A DNA stretch of 64,000 nucleotides. It comes from Mogibacterium diversum (GTDB lineage: Bacteria > Bacillota > Clostridia > Peptostreptococcales > Anaerovoracaceae). The position numbers and the translations under genes were made by a program. Each line of letters begins with the position of its first letter. Within the stretch, counting starts at the first letter, position 1. The notes beneath the pieces are model-generated. The model worked only from the letters and a program-made list of their open reading frames with translations, was not told the DNA's origin and ran no database searches. Of the stretch, positions 9,543-17,296 are shown in pieces. The stretch covers positions 682,001 to 746,000 of the forward strand of contig NZ_CP027228.1 in the NCBI RefSeq assembly GCF_002998925.1, written 5' to 3'.

Positions 9543-10221
9543 GGCATTTCCTTTCGATGCTCTTACTATTGAAGAACATCATTATATTAGCGATGAGTAA
9601 TAGCAGTACAACTATGAACGCTGCCGATTCATGAATTCTTCGCGTAAAGAAGTCCCCGATGATTGCCCCGCATATAAAAAACATTATGCATCCATAGTAA
9701 TGAAGACTCTTTCGTATATAATTAAAATCCTTTGTCGCCATGTACATATTTATATTCATGGTTCCTGTCTTGAGGTTTCCCGTACACATCGTAGTAGAAA
9801 TAGTATATCCACGCACTTTTGCAAAAGTCACAACCTGAATACCACACGTTAACGATATAAGTGAGTTTGCAAGTAGGTTATACTCCTGTGGTAGGAATCC
9901 TGCTACAAACATAGCAATGATTTCGAAACAAATAGTGACCTGACGCCAATGAAGTCTTGTCGGTCTATTTTTGCGAATTATTTTTACGTGCTGGGAAATC
10001 ATAACTCCCCCTGCAAATGAAACTATAGGTATTAGGTAATGAAATATATTTCGTATATTGTGATTACCTAGGCTGATTGCAAGCAGTACTATGTTACCAG
10101 TTGCAGCGTTAGCAAAAACTCCACCCCTGCAGGTATATGAATAAGCATCCATAAATCCACCGCATATTGCAAGCAGTATTCCTATTCTCATTGATTCAGA
10201 AGTTTCAAACTCCTTTTTCAT
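9523..10221 (-). CDS. YoaK/DUF1275 family membrane protein
   Basis: A 232-residue protein with about six predicted helices. The N-terminal GGFMDAYSYTCRGG-F-NAATGN pattern is the family hallmark, and TVTFAKVRG-type and TMCTGNLKTG motifs follow. Function is not established; the family is distantly transporter-like. I start it at the ATG at 10221, which has an AGGGGG site and lies just past the stop of the LRR gene. Upstream in-frame codons would overlap that gene and lack this site. Confidence 0.85.
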   Translation of the reverse strand: MKKEFETSESMRIGILLAICGGFMDAYSYTCRGGVFANAATGNIVLLAISLGNHNIRNIFHYLIPIVSFAGGVMISQHVKIIRKNRPTRLHWRQVTICFEIIAMFVAGFLPQEYNLLANSLISLTCGIQVVTFAKVRGYTISTTMCTGNLKTGTMNINMYMATKDFNYIRKSLHYYGCIMFFICGAIIGDFFTRRIHESAAFIVVLLLLIANIMMFFNSKSIERKCREDKRD

Positions 10222-10234
10222 ATTTCCCCCTACT

Positions 10235-11008
10235 CTAAGCAAATGGATTCCATGCCTCTTCAGCTTGCTCAGACTCCTCTCTCTGAATTTTATTTTGTTC
10301 ATCAATAAGAAGGGCAACAATTTCAGAGCTTCTTTGACTAGCAGCCATATCCACGAGTTCGCTGATGAAGGCTGATTTCACTAGATTTCTTCTAACCATA
10401 TAGCTTATCGCAAGAGTTCTAGAATCAGTAATAGCCCTTCTCGTAAGCCTATCACCATGTTCGTCGATATATCTGTAGATTAATTCTGACTCATTAGGCT
10501 TTTCCTGACTTACATCATCACTGCTATGTTTTTCCAAATAAGAAAGAACCGCAACATCTCTGATAGCCTCAGGGAGGACTTCAAGTTTCTCCGGACCCAT
10601 ATGTAGCGTCGTCAGTTTAGGGACCCTGCTGAATGCATTATCATCTACCACGTCAATGCTATTCGGTAAATAAATCTCGATTAGAGAGTTACAATCAATG
10701 AACATCTCATCATCAATAACCTTAGTTCCTTTTGGAATTGCAACCCTTTCAAGAGCCCAGCAATTCTCAAATACACCCTTCCCAAACTCATCTACAGTCT
10801 GTGGCAGAATTATCTCCTTCATGCTATAACACATTCTAAAAGCGTAATTACCAATGCTCTTGACCGATTCTCCCATTTCAATCGCTTTAATCTGTCCTCT
10901 TTCGCTAAACGCCCTATCTGCTATCGCAAACACGAATTTAGGAATAACAACTCGTGACACATTTTCATCATAATTGATAAGTGTGTGTCCTGCTATTAGC
11001 TTTGGCAT
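10235..11008 (-). CDS. Leucine-rich repeat protein (BspA/LRR_5 type)
   Basis: 257 residues. Residues about 15-160 contain several LRR_5-like units with the recurring pattern I--YAF--C--L-EI-LP--V--I (for example IGNYAFRMC, FGKGVFENC and IDDEMFIDC). The rest is a charged helical domain without recognisable motifs. There is no signal peptide, so it is probably cytoplasmic, unlike secreted BspA proteins. It is the third gene of a VWA-MoxR-LRR unit, 12 bases after the ATPase, and may be an adaptor or substrate of that machine (inference). Confidence 0.8.
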   Translation of the reverse strand: MPKLIAGHTLINYDENVSRVVIPKFVFAIADRAFSERGQIKAIEMGESVKSIGNYAFRMCYSMKEIILPQTVDEFGKGVFENCWALERVAIPKGTKVIDDEMFIDCNSLIEIYLPNSIDVVDDNAFSRVPKLTTLHMGPEKLEVLPEAIRDVAVLSYLEKHSSDDVSQEKPNESELIYRYIDEHGDRLTRRAITDSRTLAISYMVRRNLVKSAFISELVDMAASQRSSEIVALLIDEQNKIQREESEQAEEAWNPFA

Positions 11009-11020
11009 ACAGACTCCTTA

Positions 11021-12520
11021 CTATTCTAAACCTTCAATCTCTCTGGTAAGCTCCTGCTCCCTGTCGCTCATCATAAGCCCCTTGCTCCACCTCGAGTATT
11101 CTTCACTTCCATGCTTCCCTAGGAAGCCCGCACTATATCTATCTTCTGAAAGAGTTCTAACAAATATCATCATTTCGTTATCTCCCTCAAAAGAGCTTTC
11201 TATAAAATTAAATGAGTTTCTGAGGCGATCCTGCACCGACTTTACAAGAGCATTTCTCTCATCGTTTAGTTTACTCATCTCACCAGTAATAACTGACGAA
11301 GGTTCACCTATTCCACCCATGACATTGTGCATGATGTCTCTCATGGTCTGGATAGACTTTCTTGCAATTCTCTCGTTCATCTTAGATATAGAGTGTGCTT
11401 TCTTACGATCCTCTAAATCAAGTTCCATATCGGAGGATATAAGCTTCAAAATATGAGCAGCTTTATCAAGCTTTGCACCTAGTAATTCATCCTTTTGAAT
11501 CTTAATACGGCTCACTACTTCATCTATAACTGCAGATTTCACAAACTCACGTCTAAATTCTGAGCCTAGAGCATCACTTAATAATCTGACGACCATAATG
11601 CGCTCATCAAACGGGGCATCTGCGAGTTTCGCAGCCGCTTTATCAAAGCCTGTACCTGCAAGAATTCCAGCGATATCATACTCTCTCCTATAGCGATAAA
11701 ACAAATCGTAGTACGAAGTAAAATCGCGAGCGATTCTCTCATCCTGAATATACTGGCTCACCAGTGCGAGATTAACTTCGATATCGTTTTGTTCATATAG
11801 GTAGATCATCTCAGATAGATCTACCCATCCTCTAGCTGTTACAAAGAGCTTGCCATCGACCGTAAGCCTTACACTATAGAAGTCATCTTTTTTGATGCTT
11901 AAATAATTTAGTACTGCAGCATGAACAGCATTATTTCTAGCATATACGAGCCACGGATCAAGCTCCGGTTCTACATCAATTCTCTTAAGTCTATCGAGTG
12001 TTGCAAGATCGAATTCCCTTGCCGAGTTATTGTACTCCAGAGGATTTCCTGCCGTTACGACCACCCAGCCCTCAGGAAGTCTATGGCGGCCAAATACTTT
12101 CATTTGAAGAAACTGCAGCATTGCGGGCGCAAGTGTTTCCGATACACAGTTAATTTCATCTAAGAAGAGAATTCCTTCCCTCTTACCAGTTTCTTCCATC
12201 TTGTCATACACACTAGCAATGATCTCACTCATGGTGTATTCCGTAGTCCTATAGCTATCATCACCATACTGATGTTCAGAAATGAAAGGCAGTCCTATTG
12301 CACTCTGCCTAGTGTGGTGCGTCATAGAATATGACACCAGAGCGATATCCATTTCCTCTGCCACTTGTGACATAATCTCAGTCTTGCCAACTCCCGGTGG
12401 TCCTACGAGAAATATTGGTCTCTGCCTCTCAACCTGAATCTTATATTCTCCAAATTCATCTTTTGATAGGTATGAAATAACTGCATATTTCACCTGATTC
12501 TTTGCTTCTTGAATATTCAA
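11021..12520 (-). CDS. MoxR-like AAA+ ATPase
   Basis: 499 residues. An AAA_5 domain occupies the N-terminal part: Walker A GPPGVGKTE near 36-44, Walker B GILFLDEIN near 115-123, and a sensor-like AGNP segment. The C-terminal 200 residues are helical and charged, with no family I recognise. MoxR ATPases usually act as chaperones with a VWA-domain partner, and such a gene lies directly upstream (32 bases). That pairing supports a remodelling or metal-insertion role; the substrate is unknown. Confidence 0.88.
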   Translation of the reverse strand: MNIQEAKNQVKYAVISYLSKDEFGEYKIQVERQRPIFLVGPPGVGKTEIMSQVAEEMDIALVSYSMTHHTRQSAIGLPFISEHQYGDDSYRTTEYTMSEIIASVYDKMEETGKREGILFLDEINCVSETLAPAMLQFLQMKVFGRHRLPEGWVVVTAGNPLEYNNSAREFDLATLDRLKRIDVEPELDPWLVYARNNAVHAAVLNYLSIKKDDFYSVRLTVDGKLFVTARGWVDLSEMIYLYEQNDIEVNLALVSQYIQDERIARDFTSYYDLFYRYRREYDIAGILAGTGFDKAAAKLADAPFDERIMVVRLLSDALGSEFRREFVKSAVIDEVVSRIKIQKDELLGAKLDKAAHILKLISSDMELDLEDRKKAHSISKMNERIARKSIQTMRDIMHNVMGGIGEPSSVITGEMSKLNDERNALVKSVQDRLRNSFNFIESSFEGDNEMMIFVRTLSEDRYSAGFLGKHGSEEYSRWSKGLMMSDREQELTREIEGLE

Positions 12521-12552
12521 TTTATCTCCATTTCCACATACCTAGATATGTT

Positions 12553-14028
12553 TCACTCGTCAAAATACACCTTCATCGCCCACGCCGGAACATCATCGCC
12601 GCATGCATCATCATCTACGAATATAAATGCAGTGTCGTACACCGGCTTTCGTTTTGGGTAAGTCCCTTTTCCATCCGTAAAATACAGCAGACCTCTTAGA
12701 TTTCTTAGTTCCTTCTTACGTATGAGCTCATTTATATAATGGAATACTGGGCGAAAATCTGTACCGCCAAGGCCTTTAATTTCTAAATTGCGCAGAAAAC
12801 CATCCACATCATCCCGGTTCTTAAGCACTGTGTCATCCTGAATCTCTGCATCACATTGTACCACATGAATGTTAAATTTAGCTCCGATAACATCGTTGTT
12901 ACAAAGTATCTCGAAGCTTTTGTCAACAAACTTCTTCACTAGCTCACCATCCGTGGATCCTGATGTGTCAATTGCTATAACGAGGTCACGAATATTCTTC
13001 TCGTCTTTGTACTCGAGGGGCTCGATGAGTGGCATGTCTCTATACCTATTTAATCCATACGTATACATGATATAGTCAAATGAATCGTCATCGACCTTAA
13101 GAGTCTCATGATTGGCAGCAAATTTCCTGAGAAATGTGCTGTAATCTATTCGTTTCTCCTCAGCATACCTTAGCTCTCGCTTCATCGTTCCACCAACGTC
13201 ACCGAAGCTTGCATCATCCATTTCGAGTGCGGTTTTTACCGTCTCTCGAATCTTATCCCAATCCTGGTCAGATAGCAGCGCTGCACCATCGCATTCTTCA
13301 TTATTGCCTAACTCCTCTATGCTCGTTATATTAAACTTCGTATCAGTATCATCGTCGAAGCTTCGCTGCTGATTTTCCTCCTGATCTTGCAGACTAGAAT
13401 TTTCTAACTCATCATCACTCGCTTCGGAAGTTTCAACTGGCTTATTCGAACTCTTATCAGCTCCGTACCACAGCAAATGATCATCTACTGTAAATAGTTC
13501 TCGCATCAGCCCTACTTCAGCTTCAATCGGTGGGTCATTTACAAAAGACTTATATAGTCTATCAACCGAAAGCCTCCCTCGTTTAGCTTTAATTCTTTTA
13601 AGTTCATCTCTTCTTTCACTGCTTTCAGGTGTATTTAAGCAGGGTGCTCCAAGCGACTCAATCATTTCTTCAACAGCAATATCTGATGCCAAATCCCAGT
13701 ATAGTCTATTTACCTTCTCACTCACATAGTAGTGTTTGAAAATGCAGTGAAGAAGAACATGCATATAATCATGTGTGAAAGAAGAAAGGCCGCGCTTCAT
13801 TCTAGCAAATATCTCATCGCTACTATAGTACAGCGTTGTTCCATCTACCATGAAAACACCCTTCTTATCGAGCGCAATTTCTTTTTTGAGCGCAAAAACA
13901 GCAGAGTCCATAAACCGCATGCTTGCGACGATCTTGTCCTGTGCTGCGGCAATTATCTTCTCTGCTAAAATCGCATCTTTATTTAATTCTCTATCTTTAT
14001 GTTCATTATTAAAGCGCTTTGACACCAT
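12553..14028 (-). CDS. VWA-like / DUF2201-like putative metallopeptidase, partner of MoxR ATPase
   Basis: 491 residues. The N-terminal domain has a histidine cluster at H86, H90, H94 and H99 in HDYMH-VLLH context, resembling the HExxH region of DUF2201 proteins but with Asp instead of Glu. A low-complexity acidic segment spans about 195-250. The C-terminal VWA-like domain keeps a complete MIDAS: D354-S356-S358 (DTSGST), T423 (GGTDF) and D452 (YFTDG). The ATG has a GGAG site five bases upstream and overlaps the end of ribF by 20 bases, coupling it to the translation cluster. The partner ATPase follows immediately. Confidence 0.82.
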   Translation of the reverse strand: MVSKRFNNEHKDRELNKDAILAEKIIAAAQDKIVASMRFMDSAVFALKKEIALDKKGVFMVDGTTLYYSSDEIFARMKRGLSSFTHDYMHVLLHCIFKHYYVSEKVNRLYWDLASDIAVEEMIESLGAPCLNTPESSERRDELKRIKAKRGRLSVDRLYKSFVNDPPIEAEVGLMRELFTVDDHLLWYGADKSSNKPVETSEASDDELENSSLQDQEENQQRSFDDDTDTKFNITSIEELGNNEECDGAALLSDQDWDKIRETVKTALEMDDASFGDVGGTMKRELRYAEEKRIDYSTFLRKFAANHETLKVDDDSFDYIMYTYGLNRYRDMPLIEPLEYKDEKNIRDLVIAIDTSGSTDGELVKKFVDKSFEILCNNDVIGAKFNIHVVQCDAEIQDDTVLKNRDDVDGFLRNLEIKGLGGTDFRPVFHYINELIRKKELRNLRGLLYFTDGKGTYPKRKPVYDTAFIFVDDDACGDDVPAWAMKVYFDE

Positions 14029-14944
14029 GGAATCTCCTAGCTGATTCTACATCATCAGCGATGTGTTCGGTGAGCAGCTCTATACTTTTAAATTTAACCT
14101 CTGGTCTATGAAGCCTAAGAAATTCAATTTTTATCTCTCTTCCATATAATTCTTCATTTACGCCAAATATGTGCGTCTCAATAGATTTATTATAATCACC
14201 AATAGTCGGTTTATTACCGACGTTAGACACACTATTAAAAGTAGAAAGACCCACTGAGGTGCGTGTAAAATACACTCCATTCATAGGCGATATCTTGGTC
14301 GAACTAAGTTCAATGTTAGCTGTCGGAAATCCTATTTTTGAACCGATATGATTTCCGTGAATCACAGTGCCATTGATGGTAAATGGTCTACCGAGATATT
14401 CATTAGCCTTTGTGATATCCCCGGCTTCTATGTATTTTCTTATGGCAGTTGAGCTAACTATTTCAGAACCAACTTTAACCGGGGGAATTATACTAGTTTC
14501 ATATCCGTATATACTACCAAGTTCAAGGAGCAAATTGTCGTCACCACTAGCCCTTGTACCAAAACGGTAATTAAAGCCACAAGATACGCCTTTCGCCTTT
14601 AGCTTATCACATAGAATATCTTTAATGAATACCTCTGGCAACATATTCATCGTAACTTCATCAAATGGCACATCGAACACTACTTCAATTCCTGCGTCTT
14701 CAAAAAGCTGCAACTTTTCATCATCATTAGCAATAAAGAGTACGCCACCACCAGTCTTCCCAAATAGCTCGCGTGGATGATTTGAAAATGTAAAACAAGC
14801 TGGCCTTACACCAAGCTTTGCTGCCAGCTTAACGGCAGACTTTAAAATCTTCTGGTGTCCTATATGGACACCGTCAAAATTACCCAATGCAACTGACGTT
14901 TCAAAATCTATATTAATATCTGCAAGTGATCTGTACACCTTCAT
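14009..14944 (-). CDS. ribF: Bifunctional riboflavin kinase / FAD synthetase
   Basis: Converts riboflavin to FMN and then FAD. The 311 residues are the standard bifunctional length. The N-terminal adenylyltransferase domain shows GNFDGVHIGH (residues 22-31) and S-TAIR. The C-terminal flavokinase domain shows RPFTINGTVIHG and the G-PTANI loop near 205-209. It sits one base downstream of truB, in the conserved nusA-infB-truB-ribF order. No FMN riboswitch is visible nearby, as expected for an operon-internal gene. Confidence 0.95.
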   Translation of the reverse strand: MKVYRSLADINIDFETSVALGNFDGVHIGHQKILKSAVKLAAKLGVRPACFTFSNHPRELFGKTGGGVLFIANDDEKLQLFEDAGIEVVFDVPFDEVTMNMLPEVFIKDILCDKLKAKGVSCGFNYRFGTRASGDDNLLLELGSIYGYETSIIPPVKVGSEIVSSTAIRKYIEAGDITKANEYLGRPFTINGTVIHGNHIGSKIGFPTANIELSSTKISPMNGVYFTRTSVGLSTFNSVSNVGNKPTIGDYNKSIETHIFGVNEELYGREIKIEFLRLHRPEVKFKSIELLTEHIADDVESARRFHGVKAL

Positions 14945-14945
14945 A

Positions 14946-15935
14946 TTAATTTCTATTACCCATTACTTTCTCTGGTTTCAGGCTGCCATCTTCTTTCATC
15001 AGGCAAGTTCCTAGAAAAGCACCTTCTTCACCATATAGTCTGTATATGTCGCTGAAGAAGTTTAGCTCGTCCTCTGCGATATCAAAACTCCCTTTGTTAA
15101 CTAATTTTTCTTTTTGCTTGATAGCATCGCAGGCCTCCTCATAAGTCATATAGTACTTTTTTTCTATAGTTCTGCCATTAAAATAGAATGGCTCGCTACC
15201 GTTTTTAAGCACAAGCTTTCTGAGATTAACAATAGTAGATTCGCCGCTGATGATAATATCATTTAATTCTGACTCACTCATTTCTAGCACCTGCTCCAGA
15301 TCATATGATGATTCGTCTGTAAATACGCCACTCTTCCTTCTCACAAGCTTAGTCATCGTCGCTCCAACTCCTAGCAATTCACCTATCTCAGAACAAATAC
15401 TCCTTATATATGTGCCCTTCGAACAAGTTACGATAAAAGATACTTTTTTTAAATCGATATCTATAAAATTAAATTCAAAATGCTTTATCTCTATATGGCG
15501 CTTTTTCGCTTCGATATCTATTTCCTGCCCTTCGCGAGCATACTTGTACAGAGGACGTCCATTAACCTTTAGCGCCGAATATTTAGGTGGAATCTGTGTG
15601 ATCGTACCCCTATATCTACAAGCAAGTAATTCGATGTCCTCTGATGTAATATCTTTAACTTCGCGCTCTTCAAGCACATCGCCGGTAATATCTAATGTAT
15701 CTGTAATCTTACCAAGCTCTAATTCTGCTTCATAAGTCTTCCAATCGTGATCGTAATATTCAATTAGTCTCGTGTCCTTGCCAAAGCAAATAGGAAGAAC
15801 TCCCGTCGCCATCGGATCGAGAGTTCCAGTGTGTCCAACTCGCTTGATTCCGAGCTTACGCCTAAGTTTAGCTACTACATCGTGAGATGTGTAGCCCTCA
15901 GGTTTATTAATGTTTATAACACCGCTATTTTTCAT
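14946..15935 (-). CDS. truB: tRNA pseudouridine synthase B
   Basis: Makes pseudouridine-55 in the tRNA T-loop. 329 residues; INKPEGYTSHDVV at the N-terminus, and the catalytic Asp in GHTGTLDPMATGVLP. The start region has two adjacent ATG codons overlapping the 3' end of nrnA. I use the second (15935) because the AGG of the weak site then has normal spacing; the first is three bases upstream. Earlier in-frame codons would extend deep into nrnA and add residues not typical of TruB. Confidence 0.95.
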   Translation of the reverse strand: MKNSGVININKPEGYTSHDVVAKLRRKLGIKRVGHTGTLDPMATGVLPICFGKDTRLIEYYDHDWKTYEAELELGKITDTLDITGDVLEEREVKDITSEDIELLACRYRGTITQIPPKYSALKVNGRPLYKYAREGQEIDIEAKKRHIEIKHFEFNFIDIDLKKVSFIVTCSKGTYIRSICSEIGELLGVGATMTKLVRRKSGVFTDESSYDLEQVLEMSESELNDIIISGESTIVNLRKLVLKNGSEPFYFNGRTIEKKYYMTYEEACDAIKQKEKLVNKGSFDIAEDELNFFSDIYRLYGEEGAFLGTCLMKEDGSLKPEKVMGNRN

Positions 15936-16917
15936 CATTTGACCTAACAAGTTCAGCCTCGAGAGCTTTAGCAATCTCAGCTTTTGCTTCACATATAGTT
16001 CCTTCAAAAGTTAATCCCGCCGCACGAATGTGCCCGCCTCCACCAAAGCTCTTGGCAACACGTGCAACGTTTGCATAAGATTTAGCTCTTAGGCTTGCTC
16101 TAACAGTCTTATCGTCTGTTTCCTTAAGAACACAAGCTATTTCAACACCGTCGATGCTCATGAGTTTCTGTATTATACCATCAGACTCATTCATTAGGGT
16201 GCCAGTTTCAATCAAGTGAGCCTGAGTTACGGCGCTCATGATAATCCTGCCACCGCTAAAAGTTTCCATTTCAGAGATAACCCTGCCCTCAAGCTGAATT
16301 GCACCTAGCGACTTTCTATTATATAAAAGCTGAGCAATCTTATTACCATCAAAGCCCGGAACCTCATATATCTCACTCACAATTTTATGAGTTCTAGCAG
16401 TGGTGTTTGAGTGCTGAAAGCTTCCTGTATCAGTACTTATGGCAGCAAAAATACACTGTGCGATGCGCAGTGTAACTTCTGCTCCCATCTCGCTCGCGAT
16501 CAGATAGATGAGCTCAGCAGTTGCTGCGGAGCTCGGTTCGATGATTCCAAAGTTGAACTCTGTATCATTTTCCGACACCCCATGGTGATCTATTACCGCA
16601 TTTTCTCTAGCTCTATCAAAAACGGCCGCTCTTTCTCCTATCCTACTTTTGCTTCCACAGTCCACAAGAATAGCAAGGTCATATTCATCAAATACATCAT
16701 AATCTCTAGTAACCACACCACTCTCTAGAAAATCCAGATTGCGAGGGGTTACATCGTCGGCAAGGACATAAGCCTCTTTACCAAAGCCGCGAAGCGCGTG
16801 GCATAACGCAGCTGATGAACCAAGGCAATCCCCATCCATGTTTACATGAGGAAAAATCAGAACCTTGTCGTAACCATGCAGTTTTAAAGCTATTTCCTTA
16901 TAAGTATTATTTGTCAT
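15925..16917 (-). CDS. nrnA: DHH family phosphoesterase, oligoribonuclease NrnA
   Basis: Degrades nanoRNA and pAp (bifunctional in B. subtilis). 330 residues with the DHH metal motifs NMDGDCLGS (about 26-34), VDCGSK and IDHHG. The DHHA1 domain carries the terminal SFGGGGHIRAAG motif. Its position between rbfA and truB is the standard Firmicutes arrangement. It overlaps the truB start by 11 bases. Confidence 0.94.
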   Translation of the reverse strand: MTNNTYKEIALKLHGYDKVLIFPHVNMDGDCLGSSAALCHALRGFGKEAYVLADDVTPRNLDFLESGVVTRDYDVFDEYDLAILVDCGSKSRIGERAAVFDRARENAVIDHHGVSENDTEFNFGIIEPSSAATAELIYLIASEMGAEVTLRIAQCIFAAISTDTGSFQHSNTTARTHKIVSEIYEVPGFDGNKIAQLLYNRKSLGAIQLEGRVISEMETFSGGRIIMSAVTQAHLIETGTLMNESDGIIQKLMSIDGVEIACVLKETDDKTVRASLRAKSYANVARVAKSFGGGGHIRAAGLTFEGTICEAKAEIAKALEAELVRSNDEK

Positions 16918-16920
16918 TAT

Positions 16921-17295
16921 TTATCTTTCCGGCTTATTTATCTCATCGATAATCTCATCAATATGTCTACCATATTCCATCGATGAATCTAGCTTAAAAT
17001 TGAGCTCAGGAGCATGTCTAAGCTTTATGTCGTGAGATATTTTAGTTCTAAATAGACCCTTCGCATTATTGAATGCACTTAGAACCTCTTTGCTAACTTC
17101 GTTACTATCTTCTCCGCTCAGCGTGAGAGGTGTGAAGAAGACGGTCGCATAGCTTCCATCACTCGACACCTCAACAGCTGATATGGTGATTATCCTAGTA
17201 GAAAGTCTTGGATCCTTGATGCCATTAAGTAAATATCCTGAGATGCTTTTCTTAATTTCCTCACCGAGTCTCCCCTGTCTGTAATTCTTTCCCAT
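16921..17295 (-). CDS. rbfA: Ribosome-binding factor A
   Basis: Assists 16S rRNA 5'-end maturation and cold adaptation of the 30S subunit. 124 residues with an N-terminal YRQGRLGEEIKK helix and the KH-like core, including LNFKLDSSMEYG. Located one base downstream of infB and three bases before nrnA, as in the conserved cluster. Confidence 0.95.
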   Translation of the reverse strand: MGKNYRQGRLGEEIKKSISGYLLNGIKDPRLSTRIITISAVEVSSDGSYATVFFTPLTLSGEDSNEVSKEVLSAFNNAKGLFRTKISHDIKLRHAPELNFKLDSSMEYGRHIDEIIDEINKPER

Positions 17296-17296
17296 G

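Noticed and set aside
14300..14325. CGAAC-TAA-GTTC inside ribF as a LexA box
   Set aside because: The half-sites are separated by three instead of four bases and the site is in coding sequence far from any promoter.
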